A stretch of DNA of 32,519 bases, taken from the NCBI GenBank assembly GCA_025361705.1, contig JANYJW010000029.1, positions 1 through 32,519 on the forward strand, given 5' to 3'. The notes under the pieces are model-generated. The model was not told the origin of the DNA and did not search any database. It saw nothing but the letters and a program-made list of their open reading frames with translations. Within the stretch, counting starts at the first letter, position 1. Each line of letters begins with the position of its first letter. This DNA comes from Gemmatimonas sp. (GTDB taxonomy: Bacteria; Gemmatimonadota; Gemmatimonadetes; Gemmatimonadales; Gemmatimonadaceae). The translations under genes were made by a program, and so were the position numbers. This document shows, one piece after another, positions 7,644-14,973 of the stretch.

Positions 7644-9010
7644 GGCTGATTCCTCTCGCGGCGCGCCCACTCGCGAAACGACTCGTCGGCAAGCACGGGC
7701 AGCGCGCGTCCGGGTCGCGTCCACGGATTCCAACGCCCCGAGAGCCACGCCGCCGGCACGAGTCGCTGCACGCGGCGCGCCCATCGCGTGGCGCGCGCAA
7801 ATGTGGCGGGTGTACCCAGCACGCGACGCAGGACCTCAAAGACGATGCCGTACCCGCGTGGCAGCCTGCCCGCCGCCGCGCCGCGCGCGCGCCACGCCAG
7901 CAACTGCGCCGGGATGTCGATGCGCACGGGACAGACGTCGACGCACGACCCGCAGAGCGTCGATGCGTACGGCAGCGCCTGGTGCGCGTCGAGGTCGATG
8001 GCCGGCGCGAGAATGGCCCCGATGGGACCCTGGATCACTGTGCCGTAGCTGTAGCCGCCGCTGCGCCGATACACGGGGCAGGTGTTGAGGCAGGCGCCGC
8101 ACCGGATGCAATGCAGCGCGGTGCGCATCGCGGCGTCGGCCAGCCGCGCGGTGCGTCCGTTGTCCACGAGTACGACGTGCATCGCGGCGCCGGGCCGCGG
8201 CGCGGTGACATGCGTGGTGTACGCGGTCACGGGCTGTCCGGTGCCGCTGCGCGCGAGCAGGCGCAGCAGCACGCCAAGGTCATCGCGTGTCGCGATGATC
8301 TTCTCGATGCCCACGCACGCGATGTGAATGGGCGCCGAGTGCATGCCGAGGTCGGCGTTGCCCTCGTTGGTGCACACCACCACGCCGCCGGTCTCGGCGA
8401 CGAGCGCGTTGGCGCCGGTGATCCCGGCGCCCGCGTGGAGCAGCGCGTCGCGCAGGTGCACACGCGCGGCGGCGGCGAGCGCGTCGGGCGATGTCTCGCC
8501 CGCGGGCGTGCCCATCGTGCGGTGAAAGAGCGCGCCGATCTCCTCGCGCTTCCAGTGGATGGCGGGAATGACGATGTGCGACGGCGCCTCGCCGGCGAGC
8601 TGCACGATGCGCTCGCCGAGGTCGGTGTCCACCACCTCGATGCCCTGCGCCTCGAGGAACGGATTGAGTCCGCATTCCTCGGTGAGCATCGACTTGCTCT
8701 TCGACACTCGGGTGACGTGCGCGGTGCGCAGGATGCCGAGCACGATGGCGTTGTGCTCGCGCGCATCGCGCGCCCAGTGCACCACCACGCCGTTGGCCGT
8801 GGCGCGCCGCTCGAATTCCTCGAGCAGGTCGGCCAGCCGGCTCATCGCGTGCGCCTTGAGTGCCGACCCGGCAAAGCGCAGCGATTCCCACTCGGGCAAC
8901 GCGGAGCCCCGGTCGCGCTTCTGGCGCATGAACCAGAGCGACTGGTCGTGCCAGGCGGCGCGCGCGGCGTCGTCGAGGAACCGCGCGGCGGCGGCGGGAT
9001 GCCCGGTCAT
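7640..9010 (-). CDS. lutB: LutB-type iron-sulfur protein of L-lactate oxidation
   Basis: This 456-aa protein combines an N-terminal LUD domain with C-terminal ferredoxin-type clusters. The LUD part shows RVSKSKSMLTEECGLN, ERIVQLAGEAPSHIVIPAIHW and ETGGVVVCTNEGNADLG. The cluster ligands are CIRCGACLNTCP (Cys301, 304, 307, 311) and LCGSCVDVCP (Cys353, 356, 360 with the adjoining Cys-Pro motifs), giving two [4Fe-4S] sites that pass electrons from lactate. The start is the ATG at 9008-9010, which overlaps the lutA stop as ATGA and has GGAGG upstream. Length agrees with LutB (about 470 aa). Known function: with LutA and LutC it converts L-lactate to pyruvate in place of a flavin LldD enzyme. Confidence 0.95.
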   Translation of the reverse strand: MTGHPAAAARFLDDAARAAWHDQSLWFMRQKRDRGSALPEWESLRFAGSALKAHAMSRLADLLEEFERRATANGVVVHWARDAREHNAIVLGILRTAHVTRVSKSKSMLTEECGLNPFLEAQGIEVVDTDLGERIVQLAGEAPSHIVIPAIHWKREEIGALFHRTMGTPAGETSPDALAAAARVHLRDALLHAGAGITGANALVAETGGVVVCTNEGNADLGMHSAPIHIACVGIEKIIATRDDLGVLLRLLARSGTGQPVTAYTTHVTAPRPGAAMHVVLVDNGRTARLADAAMRTALHCIRCGACLNTCPVYRRSGGYSYGTVIQGPIGAILAPAIDLDAHQALPYASTLCGSCVDVCPVRIDIPAQLLAWRARGAAAGRLPRGYGIVFEVLRRVLGTPATFARATRWARRVQRLVPAAWLSGRWNPWTRPGRALPVLADESFREWARRERNQP

Positions 9011-9750
9011 CGCGTGGCCTCCTCGAGCAGTTCGGCGATGTGCATCACGCGCAGCGCGCTCCGCCCATGCCGGGCAATGCCGTCGAGGTGCAGCAGGCAC
9101 GACGGGTCGCTGCTCACCAGCACCTCGGCGCCGTGCCCGGTGACATCGCCCAGCTTGTCGCGCCCCATCGACACCGAGACGTCGGGTTCACCCACGGCAA
9201 AGGTGCCGCCGAAGCCGCAGCATTCGTCGGCGCGGTCGAGCGGCACCAGCGTCAGGCCGTCGAGCGCGCCGAGCATGGCGTGCATGGGGCCGCTCTCGGG
9301 CTGATGCAACTCGGTCGCGCCGCCCAACCGCAATCCGCGGCGCGCGTGGCATCCCAGGTGCATCGCCACGCGATGCGGAAAGTGGCCCGCCAGCGTGGGC
9401 CTGCCAAGCGGCCCGGCAATGAACTCGCACAGCTCGTATGTGACGCGGGCGGCGTGCGCCGACGCGGCACCGGCGAGCAGCGCCGGCACGTGATGCCGCA
9501 GGTGGTGCGTGCAGCTTCCGGAGGGCATCACGATGGCGTCGAACGCGCCGGAAGCGGCCAACCACCCGGCGGCGACATCGCGCGCCGCTTCCACCACGCC
9601 CGCGTTGAACATCGGCTGGCCGCAGCAAGGCGCGTCGAATCCGAGGCTGACGTCGCACCCCAGGCGCTCGAGGAGCGCGAGCGTGGCCCGCGCCGCCTGG
9701 GGGCGGAACTGGTCGACGTAGCAGGGGACGGCGAGCGCAACGCGGATCAT
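9007..9750 (-). CDS. lutA: LutA-type CCG-domain (heterodisulfide-reductase-like) lactate oxidation subunit
   Basis: This 247-aa subunit contains two CCG domains: PCCGQPMFNAG around Cys42-43 and DECCGFGGTFA around Cys177-178. Each is the signature of the Cys-rich domain that holds a noncubane cluster in HdrB and GlpC/LutA proteins. The length equals that of Bacillus LutA and E. coli YkgE (about 240 aa). It is the first gene of the operon. Its promoter should lie in the 187 bp shared with the divergent SSS symporter. No lactate permease (LldP/LctP) gene and no GntR-type LutR regulator gene are visible in this window, so uptake is either by the divergent symporter, which seems built for sugars, or encoded elsewhere. 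Confidence 0.95.
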   Translation of the reverse strand: MIRVALAVPCYVDQFRPQAARATLALLERLGCDVSLGFDAPCCGQPMFNAGVVEAARDVAAGWLAASGAFDAIVMPSGSCTHHLRHHVPALLAGAASAHAARVTYELCEFIAGPLGRPTLAGHFPHRVAMHLGCHARRGLRLGGATELHQPESGPMHAMLGALDGLTLVPLDRADECCGFGGTFAVGEPDVSVSMGRDKLGDVTGHGAEVLVSSDPSCLLHLDGIARHGRSALRVMHIAELLEEATR

Positions 9751-9829
9751 CGATCCAGCGTGAGAGTGGATTGGACGGAGGCCCGCTGGAAACTATCGCC
9801 GGCGACGTCGGGCCGCCGCGCGGTGTTTC

Positions 9830-9858
9830 TTGACGGTGCCCTCCCCGAGGACGACAAT
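9830..9858 (+). promoter_or_regulatory. Sigma70-like promoter of the symporter/galactosidase operon
   Basis: TTGACG at 9830-9835 (5 of 6 consensus bases), a spacer of exactly 17 bp and GACAAT at 9853-9858 (4 of 6) form a good -35/-10 pair. Transcription would start near 9865. This rules against translation from the upstream TTG (9830) or GTG (9836) codons, which lie inside the promoter, and leaves a leader of about 70 nt before the proposed ATT start. Confidence 0.65.
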
Positions 9859-9868
9859 TCGCACCGTC
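9832..9868. promoter_or_regulatory. 8-bp perfect inverted repeat across the promoter (candidate operator)
   Basis: GACGGTGC at 9832-9839 and GCACCGTC at 9861-9868 are perfect reverse complements separated by 21 bp. One arm covers the -35 box and the other covers the predicted start point. Arm centres are 29 bp apart, close to three helical turns, so a dimeric repressor could bind both arms on one DNA face and block RNA polymerase. The site lies between lutA and the symporter and might act on both. The regulator is not in the window. Confidence 0.4.
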
Positions 9869-9937
9869 GGGATCCCCGCGCGCGGGGCCATCTGCCGCAT
9901 CTACTGCCACGTCGCGTGGCCCTTCCGGAGCGTCCCC

Positions 9938-11680
9938 ATTCCACTCACGCAGAGCATTCAACTCGGCGCAGTCGACTGGATGATCCTCATCCTGTACTTC
10001 ACGTTCGTCGTGGGGATCGGCTGGTCGCTCAAGCGTGGCATGAAGAGTTCCAACGACTTCTTCATGTCGGGGCGCAACATTCCGGCGTGGATCTCGGGGC
10101 TCGCCTTCCTCAGCGCCAACCTGGGCGCGCAGGAAGTGATGGGCATGGCCGCCTCCGGCGCCAAGTACGGCATGATGACCGCCCACTTCTATTGGGTGGG
10201 CGCGGTGCCGGCGATGGTCTTCGTGGGCGTCTTCATGATGCCGTTCTACTACGGCTCCAAGGCGCGCAGCGTCCCCGAGTATCTCAAGCTGCGCTACGAC
10301 GAAAAGACGCGCACGTTCAACGCGTTCAGCTTTGCCATCATGACCATCTTCTCCAGCGGCATCTCGATGTACGCCATGGCAAAGCTGCTCAACCTACTGC
10401 TCGGCTGGAACTTCGATGTCTCGCTGTGGGCAAGCGCCGCCATCGTGCTGGCCTACATCTTCCTCGGCGGCCTCACCTCGGCCATCTACAACGAGGTGAT
10501 GCAGTTCTTCCTGATCGTACTCGGCTTCCTGCCGCTCGTGTTTCTCGGGCTGCGTGATGCGGGCGGGTGGTCGGGACTCGTGGCGCGGCTCGACATCGTC
10601 GCCACGCAGAGCCACAACGTGGCGGGGCAGCCGTACGCGGCCGGCGCGTGGGTGAGCGCGTGGCACCACATGGGATCGCCCGCCAGCAACCCCATGGGCG
10701 TCGAGTGGTTCGGCATGGCCATGGGCCTCGGCTTCGTGCTGTCGTTTGGCTATTGGTGCACCGATTTTCTGGTGGTGCAGCGCGCGATGGTGGCGGAGAA
10801 CGAGCAGGCCGCGCGCCGCGTGCCGCTCATTGCCGCGGTGCCCAAGATGCTCTTTCCGTTCCTCGTGATCCTGCCGGGCATGATCGCCATCGCGCTGACG
10901 GCCAAGTCGGGGCAGACCGGCTTTGCGCTGCCGGTAAAGGGCAATGCGTACGACTACGACATGACGATCCCGCTGATGCTCAAGCACTACTTCCCCACGG
11001 GCCTGCTCGGCCTGGGGCTCACAGCGCTGATGGCGTCGTTCATGAGCGGCATGGCCGGCAACGTGACGGCGTTCAACACGGTGTGGACGTACGACATCTA
11101 TCAGAGCCACATTGCGCCCCGGAAGAGCGACGAGCACTACCTGTGGATGGGACGCATGGCAACGGTGTTCGGCACCGTGCTGTCGATCCTCACGGCGTAC
11201 ATGGCGGTGCACTTCAACAACATCATGGACATGCTGCAGCTGGTGTTCGCCTTCGTGAACGCCCCGCTGTTCGCCACGTTCCTGCTGGGCATGTTCTGGA
11301 AGCGCACCACGGGGCACGGCGCCTTCTTCGGCCTGCTGGCGGGCACGTGCGCCGCGGCCATGCATCACGGGCTCACGATTCCGGTGGGCGCCGAGAGCCT
11401 GTTCAAGGGCGGCTGGCTGGGTCAGGTGCTGCACCTGTATCCCAGCGAGATGGCGCAGAACTTCTGGACCGCCATCTGGTCGTGGACGACGTGCTTCACG
11501 GTGACCATCGTCATCAGCCTGCTGACCAAGCGCCTCAAGAGCGATGAGGAGCTGCGTGGCCTCGTGTACAGCCTCACCGAACGGCACGACGAAGGACACC
11601 TGCCGTGGTACAAGCGCCCCATCTACCTCGGCGCGCTGATCCTGCTGGCGGTGACGGCACTCAACCTTGCATTCCTCTAA
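9938..11680 (+). CDS. Sodium:solute symporter (SSS family), probable sugar carrier, apparent ATT start
   Basis: This is an inner-membrane carrier of about 580 aa with 13-14 helices. SSS features are the FFMSGRNIPAWISGLAFLSA segment of TM1/TM2 (unwound Na+ site region), GLTALMASFMSGMAGNVTAFN (TM8, with Ser and Ala residues usual for the second Na+ site) and WGASA-like aromatic loops. It resembles the SGLT/sugar branch. The frame contains no ATG before 9980, which would remove the start of TM1. An ATT at 9938 has GGAG exactly 7 nt upstream, lies downstream of the predicted transcript start and gives MPLTQSIQLGAVDW before TM1, so I use it; ATT is a rare initiator. It heads an operon with a small membrane protein, a TIM-barrel protein and an alpha-galactosidase, so a hexose or galactoside is the likely solute. 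Family is secure, start is provisional. Confidence 0.85.
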   Translation: MPLTQSIQLGAVDWMILILYFTFVVGIGWSLKRGMKSSNDFFMSGRNIPAWISGLAFLSANLGAQEVMGMAASGAKYGMMTAHFYWVGAVPAMVFVGVFMMPFYYGSKARSVPEYLKLRYDEKTRTFNAFSFAIMTIFSSGISMYAMAKLLNLLLGWNFDVSLWASAAIVLAYIFLGGLTSAIYNEVMQFFLIVLGFLPLVFLGLRDAGGWSGLVARLDIVATQSHNVAGQPYAAGAWVSAWHHMGSPASNPMGVEWFGMAMGLGFVLSFGYWCTDFLVVQRAMVAENEQAARRVPLIAAVPKMLFPFLVILPGMIAIALTAKSGQTGFALPVKGNAYDYDMTIPLMLKHYFPTGLLGLGLTALMASFMSGMAGNVTAFNTVWTYDIYQSHIAPRKSDEHYLWMGRMATVFGTVLSILTAYMAVHFNNIMDMLQLVFAFVNAPLFATFLLGMFWKRTTGHGAFFGLLAGTCAAAMHHGLTIPVGAESLFKGGWLGQVLHLYPSEMAQNFWTAIWSWTTCFTVTIVISLLTKRLKSDEELRGLVYSLTERHDEGHLPWYKRPIYLGALILLAVTALNLAFL

Positions 11681-11689
11681 GGAGGCGCC

Positions 11690-11905
11690 ATGCGACTCGA
11701 CCTTCGCCTGCCCATCGGCCTCCTGTTCTCGATCTTCGGCGCGATCCTCGTGGGGTATGGGCTCATCACGCCGGCCGAGGCGTACAAGCAGTCGCTCGGC
11801 ATCAACGTGAACCTGTACTGGGGCGTGGTGCTGTGCGCTTTCGGCGGCGTGATGCTGGGTTTCGCGCTGCGCGCGAGGGCACGGGCACAGGCCCAGGGAC
11901 AATGA
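11690..11905 (+). CDS. Small two-helix membrane protein, possible symporter partner
   Basis: The 71-aa product has two hydrophobic segments (about residues 9-27, LLFSIFGAILVGYGLITP, and 43-61, YWGVVLCAFGGVMLGFALR) with a short loop and a basic tail. A strong AAGGAGG lies 6 nt before the ATG, and the gene starts 9 bp after the symporter stop and overlaps the next start by 4 nt (ATGA). Such tight placement resembles known small partners of SSS carriers, such as YhdT next to PanF or DUF4212 proteins next to acetate/solute symporters, although the sequence is not obviously one of those. I infer an accessory subunit that helps folding or regulation. Function is not demonstrated. Confidence 0.85.
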   Translation: MRLDLRLPIGLLFSIFGAILVGYGLITPAEAYKQSLGINVNLYWGVVLCAFGGVMLGFALRARARAQAQGQ

Positions 11906-12738
11906 AGCGGCGCGCGTTCGTGCAGGTGATGGCCGCGACGACCGCCAGCTGCTCGCTGGCGGGTCGCCTGCCGGAGGTGAACCGCCATCTGAAGCGGGTG
12001 AGCCTCGAGTTGTATTCCGTGCGCGCCGAGATGCGGAAGGATCCCGAGGGAACGCTCACGGCGGTGCGGGCGATGGGCTACGACGATGTGGAGCTGCTCT
12101 GGTCGTTCGGCAACTTCGGGCGCACCAACGAGCAGGTGAAGGCCGCGCTGGCAAGCACCGGGCTCAAGGCGCCGTCGGCGCACATCAATCCGTCGCTGCT
12201 CACCACGGACTGGCAGAAGAGTCTCGATGCGGCGGTCTCCCTGGGGCAGGAGTACCTGATCGCGCCCAGCCTGACCGGCACCGAGAAGACGCTGGACGAC
12301 TGGAAGCGGTGGGCCGACATCTTCAACACCGCCGGTGCGGCGGCGCGAAAGTCTGGCGTCTGGCTCGGGTTTCACAACGAACCCAATCACATGACGCCCA
12401 TCGACGGTGTGGTGCCGCTCGACCTGTTCCTCCAGCGCACTGATCCGACGGCCGTGCGGTTCCAGCTCGATGCAGGGAACATGCGCATGGGCGGCGGTGA
12501 CCCCATGAAGTACCTGCGCGATCACACCGACCGGTTCTGGAGTTTCCACCTCAAGGACGTGGTGGCCGACAATTCCAGGGACACCGAGTTGGGGCAGGGC
12601 ACCGTGGATTTCCACGCGCTGCTCGGCATGGTGCGAGACATCGACCACAAGCCGTGCGTGGTGGAGCAGGAAGGGTCGACGGCGCCCATGGACAGTGCGC
12701 GGCGGAACCTCCAGTACATGCGGGCGCTCAGTTTCTGA
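11902..12738 (+). CDS. Exported sugar phosphate isomerase/epimerase-like TIM-barrel protein
   Basis: The 278-aa protein has the AP-endonuclease-2 / xylose-isomerase-like TIM barrel: VSLELYSVRAEMRKDPEGTL, AVRAMGYDDVELLW, LGQEYLIAPSL, GVWLGFHNEPNHM, RFQLDAGNMRMGGGD, FWSFHLKDVV and CVVEQEG. The His, Glu and Asp residues at the strand ends (HNE, DAGN, HLKD, EQE) match the divalent-metal site of this fold. The N-terminus MKRRAFVQVMAATTAS has a twin-arginine-like pattern, so the folded, metal-loaded protein may be sent to the periplasm by Tat; a lipid anchor at TASC is less certain. The start overlaps the previous gene by ATGA. Next to the galactosidase gene it probably alters a freed sugar, for example by 3-keto or epimerase chemistry. 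The substrate is unknown. Confidence 0.88.
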   Translation: MKRRAFVQVMAATTASCSLAGRLPEVNRHLKRVSLELYSVRAEMRKDPEGTLTAVRAMGYDDVELLWSFGNFGRTNEQVKAALASTGLKAPSAHINPSLLTTDWQKSLDAAVSLGQEYLIAPSLTGTEKTLDDWKRWADIFNTAGAAARKSGVWLGFHNEPNHMTPIDGVVPLDLFLQRTDPTAVRFQLDAGNMRMGGGDPMKYLRDHTDRFWSFHLKDVVADNSRDTELGQGTVDFHALLGMVRDIDHKPCVVEQEGSTAPMDSARRNLQYMRALSF

Positions 12739-12754
12739 ACCCTGGAGCAAGCGA

Positions 12755-14929
12755 ATGATGCGTGTCGCCCTGGCCGTAGCGGGTGTGGGATTGGCCGCGG
12801 GTACCGCGCTGGCGCAACAGGGGCCGGCACCGGCCTCGCGTGGTGCCGCCCGGGCGGTCGCCGCTCCCCGCGTCGCGCGGCCTTCGCGTGCAGCGCCATT
12901 GAATGCGGCCGCCGTCCTGACGGTCACCGATACCTCCGTAGCGCTGCGCTATGACGGCGCGACGATCTTCTGGGCGCACATCGCGGCAGAGCGCGGGCGG
13001 CCGCGCGTGCGCCAGCTCGTGGACACATCGGCCGGCCGCATCACGCAGGTGGTGCGCGTGCTGTCTGGCGGCGGGCGCATCACGCTGCGCGGGGCGGCAC
13101 ACACCACGGGCGACGCCTTTGCCGTGGACGCCGACCCGCGCGAGGACGGCGTGCCGGTGGTGCGCCACAGCGTGGGGCCGTCGTACAGTCTGCTGAATCG
13201 TGGCGTGTACGCGCGCGACCGCGACTGGCTGCTGAGCGTCGACTTCCCGGCAGGTGTGCGCATTACGCCGGTGGCGGGTGGCGACTCCGCGATCTTTGAA
13301 TTAGTAGCAGATGGATACGAAATAACCCTGCGCTTCCGCCCTCGCTTCTACCAGCAGCACCGCGGGCTCGCACACTACGCGCCGTGGACGTATGCCACGT
13401 GGCCGGGGAGTATGGCCGGGTGGACGTCGTGGTATGCGTTCAGGGACCAGGTGACGGAGGCCGACATCCATCGCGCGGCTGACGTAATGGCCGACCGGCT
13501 GAAACCCTGGGGCTACGAGGCGCTGCAGATCGACGACGGCTTTCAGCGCTTGCCCATCTCGGTGCCCGGCAACTGGCTGAACACCAACGCCAAGTTCCCT
13601 GGCGGCTTGCAGGGGCTGCAGGCGTACATCGCCGGCAAGGGACTCATGGCCGGGTTGTGGACCAACACCACGTTCCACGATTCCGCGTGGGCCGTGGCGC
13701 ACCCGCAGTATTTCGTGCGCACCGCCGACGGCACGCCGGCGCGCGGCAACTGGGTGGGTTACGTGATGGACGGCGCCAACCCGGCGACGATGCGCACCCT
13801 GGTGCTGCCGGTCTACGCGGCGCTCAAGGCGCAGGGATGGAAGTACTTCAAGGTTGACGCCCTGCGGCACCTGCGGTACGAGGGGTACAATAGCCACGCC
13901 GGGTTCTATGCGGCACAGCAGCGCGACCGCGTCGCGGTCTACCGGTCGTTCACGCAGCAGATCCGCGACGTGATCGGGCGCGACGCCTTCCTGCTGGCGT
14001 CGTGGGGGCCGCGCCCTGAGCTGGCGGGAATCATCGACGCGACGCGCTTGGGCGACGACGGATTCGGCTACGGCGGCTTTGCGCAGTTCAACTCGTTCAA
14101 CAACGTGGTGTGGCGCAACGACCCGGATCACGTGGAACTGCACCAGCCTGACGGCGTGCGCGCGGCGACCATCACGTCGCTCACCGGCTCGCTGCTGATG
14201 CTCACCGACACACCCGACGTCTACCTCGGTGAACGCGTCGTGGCGGCCCAGCGCACCGCGCCGGTGCTGGTCACGCGACCCGGGCAGGTGTACGACGTCG
14301 ATCCGTCGCGCTCTGACCGGCTATGGATGGTGGACAACGAAGTGAGCGGCGCCGGGCCGCGCCCGTTCGAAGCCGACCAGCGGCTGCAGCAGACGCTGTA
14401 CCAGCTCGACATCGCCCGCCCGTTCGAGCGGTGGACGGTATTGGCGCGCACCACCGGCGCGCCGTCCAGCATTGGCGTCGAGGACCTCGGACTCGACGCC
14501 GCGCGAGAGTACGTCGCGTTCGATTTCTGGGCTGAACGCGCGCTCGGCGTCTTCAAAGGAGTGCTCGCGCTCGAGCACGTAAAGGAGAACGACGTGCAGG
14601 TGGTGTGCCTCCGCGAGCGCGTGGATCATCCCCAGGTGCTCGCCACCAACCGCCATGTGAGCTGCGGTGGCGTGGACCTGCAGCAGGTGCGCTGGACCGG
14701 CGACGCGCTCGTCGGCCGGTCACAGGTGGTGCCCGATGCGACCGTCACGCTGTTCTTCACGGAGCCTGCCGGGTGGGACGCGGTCGCCGTGGAAGCACCG
14801 GAAGCTGAGGCGCAGCTCGGTGAGCGCGTGGACGCTGCGAGCCCAGGCGGGATCCGCTGGCGTCGGGTGACGCTGCGCGCACACGCCGCGACGGTAGCGT
14901 GGGGCGTCAGGTTCCGGCATACTCCGTAG
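12755..14929 (+). CDS. Alpha-galactosidase-like glycoside hydrolase (GH36 / clan GH-D)
   Basis: This 724-aa secreted enzyme has a Sec signal (MMRVALAVAGVGLAAGTALA), an N-terminal beta domain (about residues 50-215), a TIM barrel and a C-terminal beta domain. Barrel signatures include GWTSWYAFRDQVTEADIH, ALQIDDGFQ (Asp260-261), GLMAGLWTN, KYFKVDALRH and TRLGDDGFGYGG. Asp368 in KVD is the expected nucleophile and Asp434 or Asp435 in GDD the acid/base of clan GH-D. The layout resembles GH36 alpha-galactosidases and the raffinose-synthase-like branch, so galactosyl transfer is an alternative to hydrolysis. GGAG lies 7 nt before the ATG at 12755, 16 bp after the TIM-barrel gene. It is the last clear enzyme of the symporter operon and would free galactose in the periplasm or outside for import by the carrier. 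Confidence 0.9.
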   Translation: MMRVALAVAGVGLAAGTALAQQGPAPASRGAARAVAAPRVARPSRAAPLNAAAVLTVTDTSVALRYDGATIFWAHIAAERGRPRVRQLVDTSAGRITQVVRVLSGGGRITLRGAAHTTGDAFAVDADPREDGVPVVRHSVGPSYSLLNRGVYARDRDWLLSVDFPAGVRITPVAGGDSAIFELVADGYEITLRFRPRFYQQHRGLAHYAPWTYATWPGSMAGWTSWYAFRDQVTEADIHRAADVMADRLKPWGYEALQIDDGFQRLPISVPGNWLNTNAKFPGGLQGLQAYIAGKGLMAGLWTNTTFHDSAWAVAHPQYFVRTADGTPARGNWVGYVMDGANPATMRTLVLPVYAALKAQGWKYFKVDALRHLRYEGYNSHAGFYAAQQRDRVAVYRSFTQQIRDVIGRDAFLLASWGPRPELAGIIDATRLGDDGFGYGGFAQFNSFNNVVWRNDPDHVELHQPDGVRAATITSLTGSLLMLTDTPDVYLGERVVAAQRTAPVLVTRPGQVYDVDPSRSDRLWMVDNEVSGAGPRPFEADQRLQQTLYQLDIARPFERWTVLARTTGAPSSIGVEDLGLDAAREYVAFDFWAERALGVFKGVLALEHVKENDVQVVCLRERVDHPQVLATNRHVSCGGVDLQQVRWTGDALVGRSQVVPDATVTLFFTEPAGWDAVAVEAPEAEAQLGERVDAASPGGIRWRRVTLRAHAATVAWGVRFRHTP

Positions 14930-14973
14930 TTGCCTCCCGGCGCACGTCGCGCGCCACTCATTCAGGACCTTTC

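Noticed and set aside
9830-9937. TTG/GTG starts that would extend the SSS symporter by about 36 residues
   Set aside because: They overlap the -35 box and spacer of a good promoter, and the added residues do not look like a carrier N-terminus.
10394-11902. 502-codon minus-strand frame opposite the SSS symporter
   Set aside because: Composition is His/Arg/Glu-rich and repetitive; the plus strand encodes a clear membrane carrier.
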